Shown here one piece after another: positions 50,255-58,345 of a stretch of 64,000 nucleotides of DNA. Origin of the DNA: Diplonema papillatum (Eukaryota > Euglenozoa > Diplonemea > Diplonemida > Diplonemidae); NCBI GenBank assembly GCA_030068145.1, contig JAPJBO010000281.1, forward strand, positions 124,001-188,000, read 5' to 3'. How positions within the stretch are numbered: the first letter of the stretch is position 1; every line of letters starts with the position of its first letter. The position numbers and the translations under genes are program-made. The notes beneath the pieces are model-generated. The model saw nothing but the letters and a program-made list of their open reading frames with translations, was not told where the DNA came from and ran no database searches.

Positions 50255-52418
50255 CTGGGGGCGACATCGTGAGCCGGATGTGGTCTTCCGAAGGAATGAT
50301 GAGCGGCTTCGCGGACGGGAGGGGGAACACCGTGTCGCCGGAGAACGGGACGGAGCGGCCGAGGCGGGCCTGCTGCGCCTTGTCGCGCTCGGCCTGCGCG
50401 AGCTCCCGCAGGCGGGCGATCTCCTGCTCGACGACGGCGCGCTGGGTGGCCCGCTGCTTCTGCTCGGTGTCGTCGCGGACCCGCCGCAGCTCGGCCTCCT
50501 TCGCGTCGCGCTCCTGCGCGAGCAGCTCTTTCTCGTGCCGCAGCCGCTGCACGACTCTCTCGTGTTCCGCCTGCAGCAGCCTCTGCGCCTGCGAGGCTCG
50601 GGACACGTCGTCCGGCGTCGTGTGGCAGGGGGACGTCGCGTACTTGTCCGACGAGCCGGTTTGGGCCGTCCTGTTTTCGAGTGGCGCTTTGCAATTTGGG
50701 CAGGCTTCTGGATGTTTCGACCTTCAAATTGTACTGCAAAACATGGGGCAATCGTTCTAACGATCACACACACTTACACGCTCACCCTTCCGCACATGCA
50801 CACACACACACACACACCGAGCGCCTTCGGGGCGTCAAGTTAGGTCCTTACGTTTCTGAGCGAACTCATATTCACTCGCCAAAAAGCGAGGTTGGAGGGG
50901 TGAAGCAAAAAACTGACAATTGTGTGACCATTGTCGTGAAGGTTCCGTCAAGGTATCGCAGACGAGTGTGCGCCGAACGTATCTGCGGTAGTGGCAGTAC
51001 GTGTGCTTGTGCCCCTACAGATCGCGCTATTCGCAATTTTCTGACTGTCCCACCTTACAGGTCGCGTTATGTGCAATTTTCTGACTCTCCCACCCTACAG
51101 GTCGCGTTCACCCTACAGATCGCGTTATTTGTAATTTTCTGAGCACCCCACCGGAACCGTGGGCGGAAGCTTCACCCCCATACCTGCGGTTCTCCGCGGG
51201 GTGCGCGCGCGCCGCCGCAGGGGGAGCCTTCGGAGCGTCAAGTTAGAATCCTTAAGTTTCTGAGCGAACTCATATCCACTCGCCAAAAAGCGAGGTTGGA
51301 GGGGTGAAGCAAAAAACTGACAATTGTGTGACCATTGTCGTGAAGGTTCCTTCAAGGTATCGCAGACGAGTGTGCGCCGAACGTATCTGCGGTAGTGGCA
51401 GTACGTGTGCTTGTGCCCCTACAGGTCGCGTTATTTGCAATTTTCTGACTCTTCCACCCTACAGATCGCGTTATTTGTAATTTTCTGACTGTCCCACCCT
51501 ACAGATCGCGTTATTTGCAATTTTCTGATTCTCCCACCCTACAGATCGCGTTATTTGTAATTTTCTGAGCACCCCACCGGAACCGTGGGCGGAAGCTTCT
51601 CCCCCATACCTGCGGTTCTCCGCGGGGTGCGCGCGCGCCGCCGGCGGGGGAGCCTTCGGCTTCGCGTCGCCGTCGGCATCGCACGCGGGCGAGAGGTTCG
51701 GCAGCGCCGAGAACGACGCGCCAGCGGCGGGCGGCGGCGGCGGAGCAGACGGCGGATCAGCGGCGGGCGGCGGCTGGCCGCCGGCGCCCGGCCCGCGCCA
51801 AGCCCGCTCGTTTTCGCGGCGCAGCCGCGCCAGCCGCTCCGCCGGCGCGCCGCCTGCCGCCGACCCGCCGTCCGCGCGCCGGTGGGCCGCCGCGAGCCTC
51901 GCTAGCAGCGCCTGCTTCTCGCCCAGCGACCGTTCAACCCGCTCCCTCTCGCGGCGCAGCCGGTCGATTTCGGTGTGGAACCGGGTCTCGTCGGGCTCCT
52001 CCCCCGCCTGCGGCGCCGGCGGGGCGGGCCGCTTGCTGGTGTCGTGGGCGGAGAGCGTCCGGTACAGGTCCGAAAACAGCTTCCGCTTCGTTTTCGAAAG
52101 GTACTCAGAAAAAGCGGTGTTCGCGCCCGTTCGCGCGGCGGGCGGCGGCGCCGCCGGCGGCGGCGGCTGCCTAGCGGCGCGCTGGTGGCTCTGGCTCTGG
52201 AACAGAGTGGGGCCGCACAGCGTCGAGTCGTACCGCACCTTCGCCTCGGTGTCGTTGAGCACCTCGTACGCGCCGGTCACCCGCCGAAACGCGGCGCCGC
52301 CCTCCGGGTTCCGGTCCGGGTGCAGCTCCTTCGCTGCTTTTCGGTACGCCTTCCGGATCTCCTCCGCGCTCGCGTCTTCGCCGAGGCCGAGCGTTTGGTA
52401 ATGGCTCGCGGGCGACAT
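50255..52418 (-). CDS. J-domain protein with zinc-binding CPNC and coiled coil (two exons visible, 3' incomplete)
   Basis: Exon 1 is 52418-51610, ending at a GTATGG donor. Exon 2 is 50721-50255, starting after TTTGAAG and ending at a GTAACG donor. The phases match (2, then 1). Exon 1 starts MSPASHYQTLGLGEDASAEE and carries the HPD motif (KELHPDRN), so it is a co-chaperone that would stimulate Hsp70. A Pro/Ala-rich and Arg/Glu-rich middle follows. Exon 2 begins HPEACPNCKAP, a possible zinc knuckle, then a coiled coil of about 85 residues (QRLLQAEHERVVQRLRHEKE). Further exons lie downstream but were not located. The ATG at 52418 is preferred; the frame upstream has only TTG. The shared motif CGGGATCGACGGTAACACA lies 33-51 bases upstream. 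The exon 2 acceptor is a weak match and chosen by phase. Confidence 0.75.
51017..51150 (+). repeat. Minisatellite, unit about 39 bases
   Basis: CCTACAGATCGCGTTATTTG CAATTTTCTGACTCTCCCACC-like units, about 3.5 copies. The sister array at 51416-51575 has about four. Confidence 0.85.
51416..51575 (+). repeat. Minisatellite, unit about 39 bases (second array)
   Basis: Same unit as at 51017-51150, about four copies, in the second intron duplicate. Confidence 0.85.
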
Positions 52419-52450
52419 TTTCTGTTCCCCGGTTGATCGGTCCAACTTTT

Positions 52451-52469
52451 TGTGTTACCGTCGATCCCG
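52451..52469 (-). promoter_or_regulatory. CGGGATCGACGGTAACACA motif before the J-protein gene
   Basis: In the sense of the gene, 33-51 bases upstream of the ATG. The same motif precedes truncated copies in the array (about 52811 and 53162). Confidence 0.5.
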
Positions 52470-52509
52470 CGGGAGTGGATGGCCTTTAGTTTGTTTGGTG
52501 AGATATTTT

Positions 52510-53870
52510 TCCCACGACAGGAATAGCCCACCCAAAGATAGTCGGTTCATTGGGCAGGTTTTCGCTACCGGCGGAAGTTGTTTAGGGCAACCTTTCTATT
52601 TAGACGCGCATGAATGAACCACTGAACGGCGTCCGGCCGCACAGAAACGCGGCGCCGCCTTCGATGTTCCGGTCCGGGTGCAGCTCCTTCGCTGCTTTTC
52701 GGTACGCCTTCCGGATCTCCTCCGCGCTCGCGTCTTCGCCGAGGCCGAGCGTTTGGTAATGGCTTACGGGTGACATTTTCTGTTCCCCGGTTGATCGGTC
52801 CAACTTTTTGTGTTACCGTCGATCCCGCGGGAGTGGATTGCCTTTGTTTGTTTGGTGAGATAGTTTTCTCACGACAGGAAGTGTCAAACTAAAGGTAGAT
52901 GGTGCATTGCAGGTTTTTGCTACCGGCGGAAGCTGTTTAGACAGCTTTTCTCTTTAGAGGCGCATGAATGAACCTCTGAACAGCGTCCGGTCGCACAGAA
53001 ACGCAGCGCCGCCCTCGATGTTCCGGTCCGGGTGCTCCTTCGCTGCTTTCCGGTACGCCTTCCGGATCTCCTCCGCGCTCGCGTCTTCGCCGGGGTCGAG
53101 CGTTTGGTAATGGCTCGCGGGCGACATTTTCTGTTCCCCGGTTGATGGGTCCAACTTTTTGTGTTACCGTCGATCCCGCGGGAGTGGATGGCCTTTGTTT
53201 GTTTGGTGAGATATTTTCCCCACGAAAGGAAGTGTCAGACTAGCCCACCCAAACATAGTTGGTTCATTGGGCAGGTTTTCGCTACCGGCGGAAGTTGTTT
53301 AGGACAACTTTTCTATTTAGAGGCGCATGAATGAACCTCTGAACAGCGTCCGGTCGCACAGAAACGCAGTGCCGCCCTCGATGTTCCGGTCCGGGTGCAG
53401 CTCCTTCGCTGCTTTTCTGTACGCCTTGCGGATCTCCTCCGCGCTCGCGGGTGACATTTTCCTTGTTCAGCAAAGTCGATCCCGAGGGACGATTAGTTTG
53501 ACTTTTGCTTGTTTGGTAAGAGATTATTTTCTCGACCGACAGGATGGTAGGAACAACGTTTTGTGTTACCGTCGATCGGATTGCCGTTGTTTGTTTGGTG
53601 ATACTTTTCCCACGACAGGAAGTGTCAAACTAGCCCACCCAAAGGTAGTTGGTGCATTGCAGGTTTTTGCTACCGGCGAAAGCTGTTTAGACAGCTTTTC
53701 TATTTAGAGGCGCATGAATGAACCTCTGAACAGCGTCCGGTCGCACAGAAACGCCGCCCTCAATGTTCCGGTCCGGGTGCAGCTCCTTCGCTGCTTTCCG
53801 GTACGCCTTGCGGATCTCCTCCGCGCTCGCGTCTTCGCCGAGGCCGAGCGTTTGCAACCGTGACTGAAAA
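52510..53870 (-). pseudogene. Array of four truncated J-domain first exons
   Basis: Four tandem units with start points at about 52776, 53127, 53458 and 53850 (minus strand); markers in the units are 354, 363 and 387 bases apart. Each encodes about the first 45 residues of the J-domain including HPDRN (the second lacks one Leu codon before HPD), then a short unrelated tail (GGAAFLCDRTLFRGSFMRL) and a stop. Between units lies a block like the poly(A)-tailed repeat (CGGCGGAAGTTGTTTAGG... GCAGGTTTT...) without the A tract. The unit nearest the gene is the most complete. The third lacks ten codons. The most distal is preceded by CCCCTTTTCAG, a possible acceptor. Confidence 0.85.
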
Positions 53871-53989
53871 GGGGGAGAAAAGAAACGTATGTTCGAGCAC
53901 GTTCCATCAACTTGCCTCGGCATTTTCATTTTGAACGCTAGCACACCCGGTATTGTGAAGGATGTAGTTCGGACTCTTGTTGCGGTAAT

Positions 53990-54260
53990 GGCTTCGTTCC
54001 TTTGACCCAGTGAACGGTGCCTGTCGGATCACCTCCGATACGGCTCCGTCATGATTGCTCTTCAGGTACTGGCGCCCGGCATTGTGCCAATGCGTCCCAG
54101 CCGTTTTAGTGGTATTGACGAGGGTTCCGAGCTTCGTTACTTCACAGGGACTCATCGGCAAGCTGAGGAGCACCAGACTAGCCCTCTGTTGCAGTTCACA
54201 ACTGGCAGCCACCTTGTCCGTATTACGAAGCACACGTTGTATGTAAGGATTGAGCTAGGG
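53990..54260 (-). repeat. Repeat shared with 55.76-55.86 kb
   Basis: GTGGTATTGACGAGGGTTCC and GAGCTTCGTTACTTCAC recur at 55800-55850 (GTGGTATTGACAAGGGGTTT; GAGCTTCGTTACTTCACTGG). Both encode EVTKL in the minus frames. No family recognised. Confidence 0.5.
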
Positions 54261-54539
54261 CCGATTTCTCGGTTTCCAGAACCGGTTTCGGGTAAACCCG
54301 GCTTCGGAGAAGTGTGAAAAACGGGGTTTAGCCCAGAGGCTTTTCGTGTTATTCTGCAGATGCTTTGAGCTATTCGTGTCTATGTTTTCGTTCGTCTTCT
54401 TAACCACGGTTAAGTGCGCAAATGGGTGTGCGTGGGTTAGTTGAAAAAAGGTCACCCTGCACGAAAAAGATCTGACGGCAGAATCGGAAACCGCGGGGGG
54501 TAAATCAATAAAAGGTCCCATCTCAATCCCGAACCAAAA

Positions 54540-54715
54540 AGACAGGCGCTTCATCATTTTGTTTGTGCCTGTCGGTTCATCGCTTTCCTGCTTGGAATCA
54601 CCCTGTTTCATCTACAGCTTTGAGAATCCTGACCAAACCCTAACACGCTGCCTACGTCTTCTCAGCCTGCACCATAAGGGCAACCCGCAAGATTACTAGT
54701 ATTAAAAATACTCGA
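54540..54715 (+). repeat. Interspersed repeat matching 42.37-42.54 kb
   Basis: AAAGACAGGCGCTTCATCAT, ACACGCTGCCTACGTCTTCT and GGGCAACCCGCAAGATTACT, same orientation as at 42.4 kb. Confidence 0.7.
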
Positions 54716-55284
54716 GGGGATGTCTTGTGCTTGTTTTGACGGGGCTACAGGGGCGAAGCAATATGACTACAAAGTTGGTCTTTTTGGTTGGGAACACCTG
54801 CTTCGTAAGAAGTACTTGAAGGGATTGACCCATCTTGTAGTTGGGCCGTTTATTGTCGCGGTCAACTCTTCGTCTCAGACGGCAGTGATGGCGCAAGCCC
54901 TGCGCGGCTCCCTGTGTTACACGACATAACATCTTCATACTATCTTTTGGCGAGTCTTTCTTCCTGGACGGCTCGTCTGTGATGGACGAGTAGTTGCGTC
55001 GTTTCTTCCCCTCTAGCCCGTCGAAATAAGCGCAAGGCGGCCTTCGAGTATTTTCCTTCTTCGCGCGACCGCGGTAACACTTGTGTCCAGATTTCGTGAG
55101 TGGATTCGGGACAGGTGCTCTTTCTTGGAGGCAGTCGGTTTCTTGTAGTTTGAGACGGATCCAAAAGTTGTTCTTCGCGTGTACAGGGTATAAACCTCTC
55201 TGGGGGGGTTTTCCTGTATTAGCACTTTTTTCGTTGGCTTCGTTTTCTCTTTCATGTGCAACCGTTGTTCCGGAAATGTTCCCG
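54716..55284. other. No clear gene; possible retroelement 3' region
   Basis: A minus frame of 196 codons is open but has no recognisable content. The plus strand runs into the TGTTCCGG tail sequence also found at 1-45, so this may be the body of that repeat. Confidence 0.35.
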
Positions 55285-55321
55285 TGAGCCAATTCACCTA
55301 GCCCCCCTGAAAGTGACTTTA

Positions 55322-55381
55322 GCTCGATTACGCGTCGATTACACTCGATTACACTCGATTACGCTCGATTACACTCGATCA
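55322..55381 (+). repeat. 10-base tandem array (CTCGATTACA units), left
   Basis: Five to six units of CTCGATTACAC/CTCGATTACGC. The same unit forms the tails of all LINE-3 copies in the window. Confidence 0.85.
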
Positions 55382-56137
55382 ACATTTGGGTGAATTGGGG
55401 GGGTACTGCAGTAATTGATTAAAGGCGTGACACTCAGCCAATCTTGATAGGCCGGTTCAACGGGCCCACTAACGCACCTTCTTCCGGGGCTAAAAAGGTG
55501 CTGATGACAGGATATTGAAATTGGAATAAAAACAAGAATATTAGTCTGAAAAAATGACCGCGACAGGCAGTGTAGCTGGAGACCAGGAAGCTCGGGCTGA
55601 CTCACGGAAGCAGGTTGTCGAGTGCGTACGGGCTCGGGTACCACTATCTCGCATTAGCTCGTCTTCTTGTTGCGTTAGTATAGTCCTTTGACAGAGTGAG
55701 CCGGTGCCTCTCATCTCACCTTTAAAACACGGCTGAGTCACGCATGCTCTTGACAGACGCTAGCGTCCGACATTTCGCACGCGCGTCGCAGTCGTTGGGT
55801 GGTATTGACAAGGGGTTTCATCGGACACTCGGATGAGCTTCGTTACTTCACTGGAGGCCCGCTTGGCTGCCTTCGAGTTGCGTTTCCGCGTTGGTGTTGT
55901 TGCTTCGCTTTTGGACTCCTTCTTCGACTTCGCACGGTCCCAACGTCCTGGTCTGCCCTTGGTGCACGTCTTGCGCTCAGTCTGCGCAGTTCGTCTCTCC
56001 TGCTTGACTTCGTGATTCCATCGAGCCTGCTTGCGCTCCCATCCCGACGGGTAATGCGTCTGCGGTCGAAAACTGCCATTCAGTGTTGCAGCTTTGCGGA
56101 GCCCAGCCTGCGGTACGGCTCGCACCTTGTCGCCGGC

Positions 56138-56788
56138 CTACTTCGCCGTCTGCTCTCGTGCGGCGGCTTCGTAGGCGCGCATCACAGCTTCAAACGCCTG
56201 CTGGTTTGCTATTTGTGGTCTCTTGTTGAGTCCGGCCATGTTCCCGCCTCCGAGAGACGTCAGGACGTTGACTTGCATCTCAAGCGCCGGGTGAATCGGC
56301 GTCTGCACGATACTCGTCAGCCGTCGCATCGCGCTCTTCATCGCGTACGATTTCGCGGTCGCCGAGTCCCGATACTCGGCTGTCGCTCGTCTCTGAACCT
56401 CATCCATCGCGTGATTCGATAGAGCATCGGCGTCTTCTTGTTGCGTCAGTGGGGAGTCATTTGCATGCAAATGAGTACCACAATAGCTCGCATATATTAA
56501 ATTTAGCGCAGTTAGTACTTGAGCCTTTAGGCATTCCGTGCGGGCCAGTTCCAGGCGATAGGGTGTTCGCCGAGCGCTCGGTAGGCACCTTGTCCTCGGT
56601 GACATGGAGTTTCTGCTCCGGCTTGGGGGTGGTGACTTCGTCATTGCCGGGGATGCAGGAGAGCTTCCGGGGAGCAAAGATATCCTCTGCCTGACGTTCT
56701 CGTACCTGGACACGATGGAGCAGAGATGGAGGATGCGGCTTGTGTTTGCAGCACTTGTGCGGCAGAAGGATCCAGCAACGACAACCAA
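56138..56788 (-). CDS. Unrecognised frame with the HANDSPLTQQED motif
   Basis: A 216-codon frame. The last 120 residues look protein-like (LSNHAMDEVQRRATAEYRDS, MKSAMRRLTSIVQTPIHPAL, QQAFEAVMRAYEAAAREQTA) and begin near HANDSPLTQQED, a segment also coded at 19.55 kb. The first 95 residues have less convincing composition. The DNA encoding the motif carries the perfect palindrome CATTTGCATGCAAATG (56457-56472). It could be a host exon carried by several elements. No function can be given. Confidence 0.4.
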   Translation of the reverse strand: MVVVAGSFCRTSAANTSRILHLCSIVSRYENVRQRISLLPGSSPASPAMTKSPPPSRSRNSMSPRTRCLPSARRTPYRLELARTECLKAQVLTALNLIYASYCGTHLHANDSPLTQQEDADALSNHAMDEVQRRATAEYRDSATAKSYAMKSAMRRLTSIVQTPIHPALEMQVNVLTSLGGGNMAGLNKRPQIANQQAFEAVMRAYEAAAREQTAK

Positions 56789-57077
56789 GTATCTCCAGTA
56801 CGTGCTGGATTACTTTCAGAAGCTGCAAGAGTCGCTCCTTGCCTTGGGGTTCGATCTCCCTGGCGATGCACTGCTCCCAAGGATGAAAAAGGTGGTTACA
56901 GACAGAGGCCTCTTCACGACGGCTAGTGAGTGTACGCCTGTGGGGCCGTTGACGAGGTCATCATGGAGCCCGTGCATCGCCTGCACCTTGCTGACAAAGC
57001 CGTCCAAAAATGTCTGGCTACCGACCTTCCTTTCAAGGAAGGTCGGTCGCCAGACAAGGACCTTTGCGATCACTTAG
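56604..57077 (+). CDS. Unrecognised short frame
   Basis: A 157-codon frame with a credible first 105 residues (QRWRMRLVFAALVRQKDPAT, TKYLQYVLDYFQKLQESLLA). It overlaps the start of the minus frame at 56138-56788, so at most one of the two is likely real in this overlap. The last third runs through a perfect hairpin (57012-57055) and is probably not coding. No family recognised. Confidence 0.35.
   Translation: MEFLLRLGGGDFVIAGDAGELPGSKDILCLTFSYLDTMEQRWRMRLVFAALVRQKDPATTTKYLQYVLDYFQKLQESLLALGFDLPGDALLPRMKKVVTDRGLFTTASECTPVGPLTRSSWSPCIACTLLTKPSKNVWLPTFLSRKVGRQTRTFAIT
57012..57055. repeat. Near-perfect 21-bp hairpin
   Basis: GTCTGGCTACCGACCTTCCTT, two bases, then AAGGAAGGTCGGTCGCCAGAC, with one mismatch. 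No flanking duplication is visible. Confidence 0.85.
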
Positions 57078-57359
57078 CGCTTCTTCATCATTCATCATCC
57101 CGTCTTGCTAGGCTGCTCACAGTCGCTCGAAGATCTTTCTGTCCCTTTTCGCCACCAACCCGCCTGCAGTCCCCGTGCTTGCTGCCATGATTTAGAACAT
57201 CTTCATCTCGAGAGCTTCCGGTCTCATATGCACATCGCCCACTTGCCTGCGGTTTCCGTCCCTCGTATGCTTATGCTTGGCACGTCTTGGGCCAGACAGT
57301 GGTCAACATGGTCGCCCATGGGCCAGTCAGGGGTCCACCAGTGGTCGAACCCAAAATAC

Positions 57360-57424
57360 TAGTGTCAATCTCGATCACACTCTACAACGCTCTACTACAC
57401 TCTACTACACTCTATTACGCTACG
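57360..57424 (+). repeat. Degenerate 10-base array before the first LINE-3 copy
   Basis: CTCGATCACA, CTCTACAACG, CTCTACTACA and similar units, the same period as CTCGATTACA but diverged. Confidence 0.65.
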
Positions 57425-58245
57425 ATGACACTACGGAGAAGAGGAAAGGGAAGAAGTCGGCTGTCGTCGGAGGGGATCCGTGGCTCGTGCCGGAAGGGAT
57501 TCCCCGACACGAGAAGTGGGGTGAGCGGGTGTGCCCCGGGCACCAAAAGGTGAAGTGCGACGTGTGTAAGCGCCGGGGCAAGTCGGTGGCGTGGTGCTGC
57601 CAGGCCCATCACAGGGAGGGTGATGGCCTAGCCGTAAAAATGTGTGCCGAGCACCGGATGACGCAGTGCGCCACGTGTAAGACGACAGCGGAGTGCTGTC
57701 GCAACCATCACCACCGATGCCTCGATCATGGCATGCCGACGTGCGACGGCTGTAAGAAACACGCCGACCTGAGGAGTAGGAGACCCGGGCACTGCTGCAG
57801 GAAAGGGCACCACCGGGCGGCCGTGGCGAGAGGTGAAGAAACAACGGCGAAGAAGAGGAAGGCGGAGCCGGAGGGTCCCGCGCCAGCGCCGAGACAGGCG
57901 AAACGTGAGAACGTGGTGCTCGTTCTGCCGGAAGCAGAGGAAGACGAGCGAGAACCCGCAACATCAACGCCGACATCAGCAGCGAAGGTCGGGAAGACGG
58001 CGCCAACGCCAGCGAAGAAGCGGCAATCGGACTCCGCGGCGGAGCCGGTACCGAAAAGACGCAAAGGACGCGTCGATGCGCCACGACCATCGCCCAGGCG
58101 CTGGGAAAAAGCAGAAATCGACGCGCAACCGATGAACCTCGACGAGCAATCGAAGGAGAAGCGAAGCACCAAACGCGCGCCTGAGCGCGACGATCAAGAC
58201 GAGCTAAAGAGGCGAAAGCATGACACATCACGTGCGAAGAGATAA
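57424..58245 (+). pseudogene. LINE-3 protein C-terminus (copy 1)
   Basis: The frame is intact from the truncation point to the stop and differs from copy 2 at only two or three residues (for example KK versus TK and EK versus KK in the tail). It contains all of the Cys/His repeats but no reverse transcriptase. The open frame extends upstream into the 10-base array. Confidence 0.85.
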
Positions 58246-58345
58246 CCGCGCCGTCGGCGATGCAGATTATCGCCACAGATTCTTTGCATTCTAATCCAAA
58301 CGATTACACTCGATTACACTCGATTACACTCGATTACGCTGGTAT
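57424..58345 (+). mobile_element. LINE-3 copy 1, strongly 5'-truncated
   Basis: About 870 bases nearly identical to 59577-60450, ending in three to four CGATTACACT units. It holds only the C-terminal 270 or so codons. The tail runs straight into LINE-3 copy 2. Confidence 0.9.

Larger units (their letters stand above)
50830..51600 (-). repeat. Duplicated exon 1 end and intron segment of the J-protein gene
   Basis: About 370 bases are present twice (about 50830-51215 and 51230-51655). The segment includes the end of exon 1 with its donor (ACCTGCGGTTCTCCGCGGGG) and the block GAACTCATATYCACTCGCCA. The copy nearer exon 2 is intronic debris. Confidence 0.8.

Noticed and set aside
55322-55381. Telomeric repeat
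   Set aside because: The 10-base CTCGATTACA unit does not resemble TTAGGG-type telomeres, and the arrays are short and tied to LINE-3 ends.
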